A stretch of 64,000 nucleotides of DNA from Rhodoblastus acidophilus (GTDB lineage Bacteria; Pseudomonadota; Alphaproteobacteria; Rhizobiales; Beijerinckiaceae), in contig NZ_FYDG01000006.1 of assembly GCF_900187365.1 (NCBI RefSeq), forward strand, positions 124,001 to 188,000, given 5' to 3'. The notes under the pieces were generated by a model. The model saw nothing but the letters and a program-made list of their open reading frames with translations. It was not told where the DNA came from and made no database searches. This document shows positions 1 to 9,143 of the stretch, piece by piece. A program made the position numbers and the translations under genes. Position 1 is the first letter of the stretch, and each line of letters starts with the position of its first letter.

Positions 1-1556
1 CCACCAGCACGACCGATTCCACCACGGCCGCGAAATCGCCCTCGACCCTGCTTCAGGCGCTCAATTCGGCGATGCAGACCTATTCCTCCTCGCCGAGCAA
101 TCCCTCGGCGGGGGCCGCCGTGGTCACCGCCGCGAAAAATCTCGCCTATGCGCTGAATGACGCGACGACCGTCACGCAGAATGTCCGCAAGACGGCGGAT
201 GAGGACATGGTCACGTCCGTCGCGACGATCAACCAGTTGCTGACGCAGTTCCAGGCGGTCGACACCGAGATCGCGAAGGGCACGGGGACCGGCGCCGACC
301 TCACCGACGCGCTCGACGAACGTGCGGCGCTGCTGCAAAGCCTGTCGAAGGAAATCGGCATATCGACGGTCAACAACAGCAATGGCTCGATGTCGATCTA
401 CACCGACAGCGGCGTCACGCTGTACCAGGTCAGTCCTCGCACGGTGACGATGCAGGCGACGACGGTCTATGCCGCGGGCGATCCGAAGACCACGCCCGCG
501 ACGCCCACGACCACCGGCCAGGCGGTCTATATCGACGGCGTCCCGGTCACCGGCGCCAACGCCTTCATGCCGATCCAGTCCGGCGCGCTCGCGGGCTACG
601 CCAATCTGCGCGACAATGTCGCGGTCTCCTATCAGTCGCAGCTCGACAACATCGCCGGCGGGTTGATCAGCGCCTTCGCCGAATCCAACGCCTCCGGCGC
701 CAAGGTCTATCAGGGCCTGTTCACCTATTCCTCGAGCGCCACGGCCACCGTCTCGCCGGCGTCGTCGGCGGGCCTCGCCGGCATGATCCAGGTGAACGCC
801 GGAGCTTATCCCCCGAGCGGCGCCTATACCAATATCCGCGACGGCGGCATCAACGGCAACGCCACCCCGCAGAACTCAACCAACGCGGCGAGCTACAACG
901 CGCTGATCCTCGGCTATATCGGCGCCACGACGGCGACCAACTCCGGCACGCTCAGCGGCAACCTGCCGTCCACGACCCCCACGGGCGCCGGCTCGGCCGG
1001 TCCGTCGAACTACAGCCAGAAGACGTCCATCCTGATGAGCGACGCCCAAGGCGCGCCGCAGACCGTCGACGTCTACTTTCTGAAGACCGCCGCCAATGCG
1101 TGGGACGTCAGGGCGTATGATCCGAATTCAACGCCGGCCAACACGCTGGTCGGCAGCCAGACCCTGACGTTCAACGCGTCCGGAGCCCTGCCCGCCGGGA
1201 CCAAGATGGCCATCGTCGTGCCGGGCGCCGGCTCCAATACGATGAGCCTCGACCTGTCCGGCATGACTCAGACCGCGAGCGCCTATTCCATCTCGCAATC
1301 GACGTCGTCCATCACGTCCTACTCGGCGGAATCGGCAAGCTGGCTCAACGGCATGTACCAGACGTCGAGCAACGACGCGACCTACCAGACCACGCTGCTG
1401 TCGCAGGCGTCCCAGGCGCTGTCCAACGCCACCGGCGTCAACATCGATCAGCAGATGTCGAAAATGTTGGAATATGAAAACTCCTATCAGGCTTCGGCCA
1501 AGCTGATTTCGACCATCAATTCGATGTTCAATTCCCTCTTGCAGGCGGTGTCGTGA
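1..1556 (+). CDS. flgK: flagellar hook-associated protein FlgK, 5' truncated
   Basis: The reading frame is open from base 3 without a stop, so the start lies before the window; about 517 residues are visible. FlgK (HAP1) forms the first junction between hook and filament. The visible part has the FlgK helical segment (DLTDALDERAALLQSLSKEI), a Thr/Ser/Ala-rich variable middle, and a C-terminal coiled coil (MLEYENSYQASAKLISTINSMF) that packs in the axial core like FlgL and flagellin. The stop is one base before the flgL ATG, which implies co-transcription. The hook gene flgE would be expected just upstream. Identification rests on the C-terminal signature and the flgL neighbour. Confidence 0.93.
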   Translation, partial: TSTTDSTTAAKSPSTLLQALNSAMQTYSSSPSNPSAGAAVVTAAKNLAYALNDATTVTQNVRKTADEDMVTSVATINQLLTQFQAVDTEIAKGTGTGADLTDALDERAALLQSLSKEIGISTVNNSNGSMSIYTDSGVTLYQVSPRTVTMQATTVYAAGDPKTTPATPTTTGQAVYIDGVPVTGANAFMPIQSGALAGYANLRDNVAVSYQSQLDNIAGGLISAFAESNASGAKVYQGLFTYSSSATATVSPASSAGLAGMIQVNAGAYPPSGAYTNIRDGGINGNATPQNSTNAASYNALILGYIGATTATNSGTLSGNLPSTTPTGAGSAGPSNYSQKTSILMSDAQGAPQTVDVYFLKTAANAWDVRAYDPNSTPANTLVGSQTLTFNASGALPAGTKMAIVVPGAGSNTMSLDLSGMTQTASAYSISQSTSSITSYSAESASWLNGMYQTSSNDATYQTTLLSQASQALSNATGVNIDQQMSKMLEYENSYQASAKLISTINSMFNSLLQAVS

Positions 1557-1557
1557 C

Positions 1558-2676
1558 ATGGCCGTAAATTCCGTTTCCACCTCGACTCTTTCGAACATTC
1601 TGCAAAACACGGTGTCCCGCCTGCAATCGCAGATGACCTCGATCGAGACCGAAAACGCCACCGGGCTTCTGGCCGACATCGGGCTGACGCTGGGCGCCGA
1701 TTCCGGGCGCTACATCTCCATGCATCAGCAATATGCCGAGCTGAACGGGCTGACGGCCTCCAATGTCGTCGTCACCACCCAGCTCGACACGGCTTACACG
1801 GCCGTCACCACCATGCAGAAAAGCGCGGCCAACGTGCTGAAGCAGGTGATCACCGGCCTGTCCACCACGCCGAGCAGCACCGGCTCCGCGGCGATCCAAT
1901 CGGTTGCGACCGGGGCGTTGTCCAGCTTCATCGCGGGCGCCAATTCGGAAGTCGCGGGTGTCTATGTGTTCGGCGGAATCAACACGGCCACCCAGCCGAT
2001 CAACGCCTATTCGGCTCCGCCGGCGACCAGCGCGGCGCAGCAGGCGGTGCAGACGGTTCTGACCAACTATCTCGGCGCCCATTCGCTGACCAGCGTGAGT
2101 CAGATGACCGGCGCGCAGATGCAGGAGTTCCTGACGGCGACGCCGTCCTCGACTCCGTCCCTGCCGGCCAACCAGTCCTTCGCTTCGCTGTTCCAGAGCG
2201 GCGCCGCCAGCGCGACGCCGCCGAGCCTGAACTGGTCGGACTGGTCGAAGGCGAGCGACACGCCGCTGACCAACCGCATCAGCCTGAAATTGACGGAGAC
2301 GACCTCGGTCAGCGCCAACAACCAGGCGTTCCAGTCGATGGCCCAGGGCCTGACCATGCTCAGCGAATTCGCCAACCAGAACCTGACCGCCGACGCCTAT
2401 ACGGCGCTGATGCAGACGGCGCAAAAGACGGTGAACACCGCGAGCTCCCAGTTGACCGAGACCGCCGCGACGATCGGCACGATGCAGAACTCGGTCAACC
2501 AATCCAATTCCAGCATCAAGCTGCAGCAGAATGTCTTGAACAAGCAGATCAACGCAAGGGAGGCGGTCGACCCCTACAAGGTCGCATCGGATGTGACCAA
2601 TCTCTCGACGCAGCTCCAGGTCGCCTATTCGCTGACGTCGCAGATTCACAAGCTCAGCCTGGTCAACTTTCTTTAG
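1558..2676 (+). CDS. flgL: flagellar hook-associated protein FlgL (HAP3)
   Basis: 372 residues; second hook-filament junction protein, secreted through the flagellar export apparatus. The N-terminus (STLSNILQNTVSRLQSQM) and the C-terminus (NLSTQLQVAYSLTSQIHKLSL) are flagellin-like amphipathic helices, and the middle is variable. It starts one base after the flgK stop. The C-terminal half contains TASSQLTETAATIGTMQNSV, typical of the alphaproteobacterial FlgL family. It ends 23 bases before flaF. Confidence 0.93.
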   Translation: MAVNSVSTSTLSNILQNTVSRLQSQMTSIETENATGLLADIGLTLGADSGRYISMHQQYAELNGLTASNVVVTTQLDTAYTAVTTMQKSAANVLKQVITGLSTTPSSTGSAAIQSVATGALSSFIAGANSEVAGVYVFGGINTATQPINAYSAPPATSAAQQAVQTVLTNYLGAHSLTSVSQMTGAQMQEFLTATPSSTPSLPANQSFASLFQSGAASATPPSLNWSDWSKASDTPLTNRISLKLTETTSVSANNQAFQSMAQGLTMLSEFANQNLTADAYTALMQTAQKTVNTASSQLTETAATIGTMQNSVNQSNSSIKLQQNVLNKQINAREAVDPYKVASDVTNLSTQLQVAYSLTSQIHKLSLVNFL

Positions 2677-2699
2677 CTTGAAGTGCGCGGGACTGTCAC

Positions 2700-3047
2700 A
2701 TGTACCAGTTTACCTATGCCGAAGTTGTCGAAGATTCCCCGCAGGAGATGCGCGCGCGCGAGCGCGATGCGCTCAGTCGCGCCGTTGAACTTCTGCAGCG
2801 CGCCAAGGAAGCCGGCGCCGGCTCGCCGGAGGCGTCCGACGCGCTTGTCTACACCCGCCGGCTCTGGTCGATTTTTCTCGACGATCTCGGCAGCGCCGGC
2901 AATGAACTGCCGGAGGCGCTGCGGGCGCAGCTTATTTCCATCGGCATCTGGATCGTCAAGGAAATCGAGCGCGTGCGCAGCGGCGCGGCGGACGACTTCT
3001 CCGACCTGATCGAAATCAACGCGATCATCCGCGACGGGCTGGTGTGA
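2700..3047 (+). CDS. flaF: flagellar biosynthesis regulator FlaF
   Basis: 115 residues, full length for the family. FlaF is an alphaproteobacterial flagellin-secretion and assembly factor that works against FlbT in controlling flagellin production. Recognisable features are the N-terminal MYQFTYAEVVEDSPQEMR, the central LWSIFLDDLGSAGNELPEAL and the C-terminal helix IWIVKEIERVRSG. The pairing with flbT seven bases downstream supports the call. Its presence together with the apparent absence of fliS/fliT marks the lineage. Confidence 0.95.
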   Translation: MYQFTYAEVVEDSPQEMRARERDALSRAVELLQRAKEAGAGSPEASDALVYTRRLWSIFLDDLGSAGNELPEALRAQLISIGIWIVKEIERVRSGAADDFSDLIEINAIIRDGLV

Positions 3048-3054
3048 GGCGCAG

Positions 3055-3456
3055 ATGCTGCTGAAACTGCGCGCGGGCGAAAAACTCTACATCAATGGCG
3101 CGGTCATCAAGGTCGAGCGAAAGGCGACGATCGAGTTGCTCAACGACGCGACCTTCCTGCTTGAGGCGCATGTGCTCCAGCCAGAGGACGCCAACACGCC
3201 GCTGCGCCAATTGTACTTTGTCCTGCAGACGCAGTTGATGGAGCGGGAGGCCTCGTCTCGGACGCTGCGGCTGTTCGGCGAAATGTCGGCCGCCACCCGC
3301 GAGGCGCTCGGCGGCGGCCTGGTGGCGGACGGCCTGATCGGCGCCGACGCCCTGGTGGAAGCCGGGCGAATCTTCGAAGCCATGAAGACGCTGCGCGGCC
3401 TGTTCGCGCTCGAAGCTGAATTGATGAAGGACAAGACATCCGCGAACGCGGCGTGA
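3055..3456 (+). CDS. flbT: flagellin mRNA regulator FlbT
   Basis: 133 residues. In Caulobacter FlbT binds the 5' untranslated leader of flagellin mRNA and promotes its decay when filament assembly is blocked; in other alphaproteobacteria it can act positively. The family signature is LKLRAGEKLYINGAVIKVER at the N-terminus followed by FLLEAHVLQPEDANTPLRQLYF. It lies seven bases after flaF. The long leaders in front of both flagellin genes in this window are plausible targets. Confidence 0.95.
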   Translation: MLLKLRAGEKLYINGAVIKVERKATIELLNDATFLLEAHVLQPEDANTPLRQLYFVLQTQLMEREASSRTLRLFGEMSAATREALGGGLVADGLIGADALVEAGRIFEAMKTLRGLFALEAELMKDKTSANAA

Positions 3457-3486
3457 GCGCTGTCGGCGCAAGACAAGGATAGACCC

Positions 3487-3891
3487 ATGACCTCAGTTCC
3501 CGCTGTGAATGGCACGAACAACAACACCGCCAGCGCGGCTTCGACCACGGCGGCGTCCGTCGCCATGAACTATAACCAGTTCCTGCAATTGCTGATGACG
3601 GAGCTGAAATATCAGGATCCGACCTCGCCGATGGATCCGACCCAGCAATTGTCGCAACTGGCGCAATTTTCGGCGGTGGAGCAGCAGGTCCAGACCAACA
3701 CGACGCTGACGTCGCTGCTGAACAACACCATGATCAACCAGGCGGAAACCGCGATCGGCCGGACGGTGACTTCGGCGGACGGCTCGGTGAGCGGCACGAT
3801 TTCTTCGGTCACGATCAATTCCAACGGCTCGACCGCCACGCTGACCAACGGCAAGACGATCACGTTGGGAACCGGCGTCACCATTTCCTGA
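3487..3891 (+). CDS. flgD: flagellar hook capping protein FlgD, short type
   Basis: 134 residues. FlgD caps the growing hook and is needed for FlgE polymerisation. The conserved FlgD N-terminal segment is clear: FLQLLMTELKYQDPTSPMDP followed by QLSQLAQFSAVEQQVQTN. The remaining ~45 residues form a small beta-rich tail (AIGRTVTSADGSVSG). The protein lacks the larger Tudor/FnIII region of enterobacterial FlgD (about 230 aa), as is usual in Rhizobiales. It lies 30 bases after flbT. Confidence 0.93.
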   Translation: MTSVPAVNGTNNNTASAASTTAASVAMNYNQFLQLLMTELKYQDPTSPMDPTQQLSQLAQFSAVEQQVQTNTTLTSLLNNTMINQAETAIGRTVTSADGSVSGTISSVTINSNGSTATLTNGKTITLGTGVTIS

Positions 3892-3899
3892 GCGCCGCG

Positions 3900-4166
3900 A
3901 TGAATGAAGCCGACGCCCTCGATCTGCTGCGCTCGTCCATCTGGACCGTTCTGGTCGCGACCGGTCCCGCCGTCGCGGCGGCCATGGTTGTCGGCATTGT
4001 GATCGCGCTGTTCCAGGCGCTGACGCAAATTCAGGAGGCGACCCTGACCTTCGTGCCGAAGATCGTGGTCGTGCTGGTGGCGCTGGCGTTGAGCGGCTCG
4101 CTGATCGGCGCCCAGATCTTCTCGTTCACCGAGCAGGTCTATGGCCGAGTCGAACATGGCTATTGA
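3900..4166 (+). CDS. fliQ: flagellar export gate protein FliQ
   Basis: 88 residues with two transmembrane helices (about residues 16-40 and 52-76). FliQ is part of the FliPQR-FlhB gate of the type III flagellar exporter. The sequence has the family pattern of a short N-terminal helix, TGPAVAAAMVVGIVIALFQA, then LTQIQEATLTFVPKIVVV. It starts eight bases after the flgD stop; fliP sits far away in the flgB operon. Confidence 0.95.
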   Translation: MNEADALDLLRSSIWTVLVATGPAVAAAMVVGIVIALFQALTQIQEATLTFVPKIVVVLVALALSGSLIGAQIFSFTEQVYGRVEHGY

Positions 4167-4297
4167 CGCAGCGGCGCCGTCCGGGCGGCCGGGGCCGCGT
4201 TAACCACGCCGGCAGTTTGAGGCAAGCTTTCCCGTCCATTTTCGAATCCATCGGCGGCGCATGTTCCGATATGCGCCGGTTACGACAAGGATGAGAT

Positions 4298-6385
4298 ATG
4301 ACGCAAGCAGCGGCGGCGGCCCTTCAACCCGGGGCCAAGGGAGGGCGCGACATCGCCTTCGCCTCGGGCATCATCGGCATTCTCTGTGTTTTCTTCCTGC
4401 CGATTCCCGCCTTTCTGATCGACATGGGGCTGGCGTTTTCCATCGCGCTGTCCGTGCTGATCCTGATGGTGTCGCTGTGGATCGAGAAGCCGCTGGAGTT
4501 CACCTCCTTCCCGACGATTCTACTGGTCTCGACCATGCTGCGTCTCTCGCTCAACATCGCGACGACGCGCCTGATCCTCACCGACGGCTCCCACGGCGTC
4601 ACGGCGGCGGGCTATATCATCGGCGGCTTCGCGCGGCTGATGATGGGCGGCGATTTCGTCATCGGCCTCGTCGTCTTCACCATTCTCATCACCATCAATT
4701 TCATGGTCATCACCAAGGGCGCGTCTCGTATCGCCGAGGTCGGCGCGCGCTTCACGCTTGACGCGATTCCCGGCAAGCAGATGGCCATCGACGCCGACCT
4801 TTCCGCCGGCCTGATCAACGAGCAGCAGGCGCAGCAGCGCCGCCGCGAGCTGGAGGAGGAAAGCGCCTTCTTCGGCGCCATGGACGGCGCGTCGAAATTC
4901 GTGCGCGGCGACGCCGTGGCCGGCCTGATCATTCTCGCGGTCAACGTGTTCGGCGGCATCGTCATCGGCGTCACCCGGCATGGCCTCGACATCGCCGCCG
5001 CCGCGGACGTCTACACCAAGCTGTCGGTCGGCGACGGCCTGGTGTCGCAAATTCCCGCGCTGATCATCTCGCTCGCGGCGGGCCTGCTGGTCTCCAAGGG
5101 CGGCACGCGCGGTTCGACCGAAAAGGCGGTTCTGAGCCAGCTCGGCAATTACCCGCGCGCCATGCTGCTCGCCAGCGCGCTGTTGCTCATGCTTGGCCTG
5201 ATGCCGATGCTGCCGTTCTTCCCGTTCGCGATTCTCGCCGGCGGGCTCGCCTTCCTCGGCCAGGCCATTCCGCAAAAGCTCGCCAAGGAGCGCGAAGCGC
5301 AGGAAGCCGCCACGCACGCCGCCGATGTGGCCGCTCAGGCGGAAGCGAAGAATTCGGTCAAGGAATCCCTGCGCACCCATGAGATCGAACTGGTTCTCGG
5401 CAAGCAGCTGTCGGCGAGACTGCTGCTGTCGCAATCGGAGCTTTCGACCCGCGTGGCGCGGATGCGGCGCAAGTTCGCGACGCAGTACGGATTCGTCGTG
5501 CCGGAGATCAAGGTTTCGGATTCGCTCACCGCGCCGGCCAAATCCTATCAGATCAAGATCCATGGCGCCGTCATCGCCACGCAGGAAGTGCGCATCGGCG
5601 AATATCTGGTGATCAGCGGCGACGGCCGGCGGCCGGACACGCCCGGCGAGGAAGTGCGCGAGCCCGCCTTCGGCATGAAGGCCTGGTCCATCGCCGAGGC
5701 CTTCGTGCCGGAGGCGCGGCGCCTCGGTTTCAACCCGATCGACAATATGTCGGTGCTGCTCACCCATCTGTCGGAGGTGATCCGCAACAATCTGGCGCAG
5801 CTGCTCTCCTACAAGGACATGCGCGCCCTGTTCGACCGTCTCGGCCCGGAATACAAGCGCCTGCTCGACGAGATCAGCCCGTCGCAGATTTCCTATTCGG
5901 GCCTGCAGGCGGTGTTGAAGCTGCTGTTGCAAGAGCGCATTTCGATCCGCAACCTGCATCTCGTGCTCGAAGCCATCGCCGAGATCGCGCCGCACGCGCG
6001 CCGCGCCGAGCAGATCGCCGAACACGTGCGCATCCGCATGGCGCAGCAAATCTGCGGCGATCTCGGCCAGAACGGCGTGCTGAAAATCCTGCGGCTCGGC
6101 AATCGCTGGGATCTCGTCTTCCATCAGAGCCTGAAGCGGGACGCGAAGGGCGACGTGGCCGAATTCGACATCGATCCGCGTCTGGTCGAGGAGTTCGGAG
6201 AGGAGGCGTCGAAGGTCATCCGCAAGCATATGGACGCCGGCGAGCATTTCGTGCTGGTGGCGACGCCGGAGGCGCGGCCCTATGTGCGCATGATCATCGA
6301 GCGCCTGTTCGCGACCCTGCCGGTACTGTCGCACCTGGAGCTTGGGCGCGGCATCGAGATCAAGTCGCTGGGGACGATTTCGTGA
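4298..6385 (+). CDS. flhA: flagellar export apparatus protein FlhA
   Basis: 695 residues, normal length. FlhA is the major export gate protein, with a membrane part that uses the proton-motive force and a cytoplasmic part that docks chaperone-substrate complexes. The N-terminal half shows about eight hydrophobic segments (e.g. [20 protein letters not shown]), the conserved cytoplasmic loop with [20 protein letters not shown], and a long C-terminal soluble domain ([17 protein letters not shown]-type region, [20 protein letters not shown]). The 3' end overlaps fliR by four bases (GTGA). The 131-base gap upstream of flhA may hold a promoter but none is obvious. Confidence 0.97.
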   Translation: MTQAAAAALQPGAKGGRDIAFASGIIGILCVFFLPIPAFLIDMGLAFSIALSVLILMVSLWIEKPLEFTSFPTILLVSTMLRLSLNIATTRLILTDGSHGVTAAGYIIGGFARLMMGGDFVIGLVVFTILITINFMVITKGASRIAEVGARFTLDAIPGKQMAIDADLSAGLINEQQAQQRRRELEEESAFFGAMDGASKFVRGDAVAGLIILAVNVFGGIVIGVTRHGLDIAAAADVYTKLSVGDGLVSQIPALIISLAAGLLVSKGGTRGSTEKAVLSQLGNYPRAMLLASALLLMLGLMPMLPFFPFAILAGGLAFLGQAIPQKLAKEREAQEAATHAADVAAQAEAKNSVKESLRTHEIELVLGKQLSARLLLSQSELSTRVARMRRKFATQYGFVVPEIKVSDSLTAPAKSYQIKIHGAVIATQEVRIGEYLVISGDGRRPDTPGEEVREPAFGMKAWSIAEAFVPEARRLGFNPIDNMSVLLTHLSEVIRNNLAQLLSYKDMRALFDRLGPEYKRLLDEISPSQISYSGLQAVLKLLLQERISIRNLHLVLEAIAEIAPHARRAEQIAEHVRIRMAQQICGDLGQNGVLKILRLGNRWDLVFHQSLKRDAKGDVAEFDIDPRLVEEFGEEASKVIRKHMDAGEHFVLVATPEARPYVRMIIERLFATLPVLSHLELGRGIEIKSLGTIS

Positions 6386-7164
6386 TCGCAGAGATCGTCA
6401 GCACGGCGCCGGAGATGATCGCTTCGATCTTCGTGCTGTTCTGCCGGATCGGCGCCTGCCTGATGACGACGCCCGGATTCTCCAGCCAGAGAATCCCGAC
6501 GCGCATTCGCCTGTTCGTCGCGCTGACGCTGACGCTCGCGCTCACGCCGGCGCTGACCGGCGGAAAACCTCTGATGATCGACGGCAAGATGTTGACCGAA
6601 GGTCTTGGCGTGCTCGGCGGCGCGATCTTCTCCGAGTTGCTGATCGGCGGTTTTATCGGCTTGCTGGGACGTCTGTTTTTTCTCGCGATGGAAGCCATGA
6701 TGATGGCGGCGTCGATGAGCATCGGCATGACCAACCCGCTGGGCGCGCCGATCGACGAGGCGGAAAGCCTGCCGGCGATTGGCGTCCTGATCACGGCCGG
6801 GGCGACCTGCCTGATCTTCATCATGGGGCTGCACTGGGAATTGATCCGAGGCGTGGTCGCGTCCTATTCGGTGATGCCAGTGGGAACCGCGTTGCGGGCG
6901 CAGACCGCGCTCATCTCCTATTCCGACACGTTGGCGCGCACCTTCGTGTCGTCGCTCCGCATCGCCAGCCCCTTCATCGTGTACGGGATCGTGGCGAATT
7001 TCGCGGTGGGTCTGCTCAACCGCCTGACGCCGTCGATCCCCGTCTATTTCATCTCGGGACCGTTCCTGATCACCGGCGGCATGTTCCTGCTCTATTTCAT
7101 CGCCAACACCATGATCACCGCCTTCATGGCCGATTTCGCCGACTGGGCGGTAAAGGGAAATTGA
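6382..7164 (+). CDS. fliR: flagellar export gate protein FliR
   Basis: 260 residues with six hydrophobic segments. FliR joins FliP and FliQ in the export channel. It begins with GTG overlapping the flhA stop (GTGA), giving the N-terminus [20 protein letters not shown]. Typical motifs are [12 protein letters not shown] and [19 protein letters not shown] in the middle. Translational coupling to flhA and to the next gene (1-base overlap) suggests one transcript. Confidence 0.95.
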   Translation: MIAEIVSTAPEMIASIFVLFCRIGACLMTTPGFSSQRIPTRIRLFVALTLTLALTPALTGGKPLMIDGKMLTEGLGVLGGAIFSELLIGGFIGLLGRLFFLAMEAMMMAASMSIGMTNPLGAPIDEAESLPAIGVLITAGATCLIFIMGLHWELIRGVVASYSVMPVGTALRAQTALISYSDTLARTFVSSLRIASPFIVYGIVANFAVGLLNRLTPSIPVYFISGPFLITGGMFLLYFIANTMITAFMADFADWAVKGN

Positions 7165-7562
7165 TGCGCGAAAGACATCGCTCGCTTGAACGCCTGCTGC
7201 GCGTGAAAAATCAGCTGCAGCAGATGGATGAGGCGAAACTCGAGGAGATCCGGCGTCGCAAGACCGCGGCCGAGGCGGAGAAGCAGCAATTGCTGAAAAT
7301 GCTGGGCGACGCGACGAACAACGATCCGCTCATTCTGGGCCTCGCCTGCCGCCATCTCGTGCGTTCGGAGCGGATCGAGCGTGAGCTGCTGATCGAGGAG
7401 CAGGCGCAAAAGGCGGAATTGCTGCGGGGCACGGCCCAGAAAAAGGCATTGGAAAATATCGTCAAGGAGACAGGCCGAACCATCGCGCGCGAGGAGGAAA
7501 AGCGGCAGCTGCTGGATATAGGCGAACGGCTGGCGGCGCGCGCGCACTCAAGCCTCCCGTAA
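7164..7562 (+). CDS. fliJ: FliJ-like coiled-coil flagellar protein
   Basis: 132 residues, almost all charged helix: RHRSLERLLRVKNQLQQMDE, then long heptad-rich stretches and KKALENIVKETGRTIAREEE. Size, coiled-coil character and position behind flhA-fliR fit FliJ, the ATPase-complex stalk that links FliI to FlhA. Sequence similarity within this family is low, so the call rests on context and architecture. ATG overlaps the fliR stop by one base. fliI itself is about 10 kb away. Confidence 0.6.
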   Translation: MRERHRSLERLLRVKNQLQQMDEAKLEEIRRRKTAAEAEKQQLLKMLGDATNNDPLILGLACRHLVRSERIERELLIEEQAQKAELLRGTAQKKALENIVKETGRTIAREEEKRQLLDIGERLAARAHSSLP

Positions 7563-7675
7563 GTTTGCATCCCTAAAGTATTGCAACAGGCGTATGGCGC
7601 CGCAAGCGAGGTCCGGCGGTGGCGGGCCGACCTTCGAGCCGGCTGGATCATACGCGGTTCAACGACACGGCGCGC

Positions 7676-8164
7676 ATGGCGATCTCACCTGTTTCCGACC
7701 TCATTCTCGACGTGGCGCGCGCGGCGGACCCGCAAAAGGCTTCCGCCGCTTCGCGCGCCCTGACCTCCGGCGCGTCGGCCCCGGCGGAATTCTCGACCGC
7801 GCTGACGCGCGCGGCGCCGCAGGTCGATTCATCGCGTTACGCCTACCGCGAACCCGCCTCCACGCTCACGCCGGCGATGTCGCCGGCGCGCAAGGCGGCG
7901 ATCGGCCTGGAGAGCGTGCTGCTCAAGAGCATGATCGACGAGATGCTGCCGAAGGACGCGCCCGATGTTTACGGCTCGGGCGTCGCCGGCGACGTCTGGC
8001 GGTCGATGATGTCCGAGAAGATCGCCGAGCAGGTGGCGAAGTCCGGCGCGTTGAAGATCGCCGATCGCCTGTTTGCGACGCATCAGGACCTGCTGCAGCC
8101 CTCGACGGTGAACAAAATTCGCACGGCGGCGCCGCCGCTTGTCGAAACCAAGATCAAGATTTAG
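7676..8164 (+). CDS. flgJ: FlgJ-type rod-binding protein (no muramidase domain)
   Basis: 162 residues from the ATG at 7676 (MAISPVSDLILDVARAADPQ); upstream in-frame GTG codons exist but give an atypical N-terminus. The C-terminal half is the rod-binding domain: LESVLLKSMIDEMLPKDAPD, YGSGVAGDVWRSMMSEKIAE, ALKIADRLF. FlgJ chaperones rod assembly. The C-terminal glucosaminidase domain of enterobacterial FlgJ is absent; the transglycosylase gene at 61070 probably supplies that function, as in other alphaproteobacteria. Confidence 0.85.
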   Translation: MAISPVSDLILDVARAADPQKASAASRALTSGASAPAEFSTALTRAAPQVDSSRYAYREPASTLTPAMSPARKAAIGLESVLLKSMIDEMLPKDAPDVYGSGVAGDVWRSMMSEKIAEQVAKSGALKIADRLFATHQDLLQPSTVNKIRTAAPPLVETKIKI

Positions 8165-8173
8165 CGGGACGCG

Positions 8174-8557
8174 ATGACACACTCGAACGTTCAAAGCGCG
8201 AGGGCTCTTAGCCAAGTCAATGTTCACGCGGCCTTCGCCGATGTGATCTCGCGGGTGGAATCCATCATCGAACAGGAGACCGCGCTGTTGCGCGAGAACC
8301 GCGCGGTCCATCTGGTCGAGTTCAACACCCGCAAGCAGCAAAGCCTGCTTGAGCTCAATCGCATCCTGCGCAGTTTCTCCCATGCCGATCTGAAAAGCGT
8401 CGATCGCGCGGGCGTGTCGCGGCTGATGGAAAAGCTCGAGGCCAACCGCGACGCCCTCGCCCATCACCTCAGGGCGATGGACGAAATATCCAGCCTGGTG
8501 TCGCGCGCGATGCAGGAGGCCGAATCCGACGGAACCTACGGTCGCGGAGGGGTCTGA
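8174..8557 (+). CDS. flgN: FlgN-like flagellar chaperone
   Basis: 127 residues, predicted all-helical. FlgN chaperones FlgK and FlgL. The pattern VISRVESIIEQETALLRENR ... FNTRKQQSLLELNRILRSFS ... LMEKLEANRDALAHHLRAM resembles the FlgN family of Hyphomicrobiales, usually encoded next to the rod-binding flgJ-type gene. It lies nine bases after that gene. Identity is by context plus helical signature, not a strong motif. Confidence 0.65.
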   Translation: MTHSNVQSARALSQVNVHAAFADVISRVESIIEQETALLRENRAVHLVEFNTRKQQSLLELNRILRSFSHADLKSVDRAGVSRLMEKLEANRDALAHHLRAMDEISSLVSRAMQEAESDGTYGRGGV

Positions 8558-8590
8558 TCCCATGCGCCTTCAAAGGTCTTGGAGACCAAC

Positions 8591-9040
8591 ATGATCAAGA
8601 TGCTGGCCCTGGCGATCTGGGCGAGCGCGATCGCCATGCTCGCCGGCAACGCCATTTCGCAATGGCAGGCGGCGAAGGCTTCGCCGCAAAAGGAAAACGT
8701 GGAGCACGTCTACGAATATCGCAAGACCAAGGTGATCAATGTGCCGATCATCGCCGATGGCGCGCTGCTCGGCTACGTGCTTGTGCAATTCCTCTACGGG
8801 CTCGATCCGAAGGTCATGGAAAAATCGGCGGTCAGCCCCGACGCCCTGATCCTGGACGAAGCGTTCCGCACGCTTTACGGCGACCCTCGCCTCGATTTTC
8901 GTCACCTGGAAAAATACGACATGGATTCGCTGACGAAACGGCTCGTGACGGCGATGAACGCGCGTCTGGGCGAAGGCTCCGTCAAGGATGTGCTGCTGCA
9001 GGATTTTTCCTACATGCCTAAGAACGAAACGCCGCGTTGA
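8591..9040 (+). CDS. conserved single-pass membrane protein of the flagellar locus
   Basis: 149 residues from the ATG at 8591, chosen because GGAG (8581-8584) is correctly spaced; a TTG at 8579 is the alternative. One N-terminal hydrophobic segment ([20 protein letters not shown]) is followed by a soluble part with [29 protein letters not shown] and a C-terminal [18 protein letters not shown]. The topology and the beta-like core loosely recall FliL-type stator-associated proteins, but a FliL gene exists elsewhere in the window. Function unknown; probably in the flgJ-flgN transcript. Confidence 0.6.
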   Translation: MIKMLALAIWASAIAMLAGNAISQWQAAKASPQKENVEHVYEYRKTKVINVPIIADGALLGYVLVQFLYGLDPKVMEKSAVSPDALILDEAFRTLYGDPRLDFRHLEKYDMDSLTKRLVTAMNARLGEGSVKDVLLQDFSYMPKNETPR

Positions 9041-9143
9041 CGCGGCGCCGGCGGCTGCGCGCCGCCGGGGTGAAGTTGGGGCGGGCCGTCGTGGCGGCCC
9101 GCGCGGTTCAAGTCAAGTGTGTCTGCGACCTTCCGGGGGTGAG

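Noticed and set aside
4520-6334. 604-residue minus-strand frame opposite flhA
   Set aside because: Shadow of flhA; the translation is rich in Arg, His and Asp without any recognisable domain.
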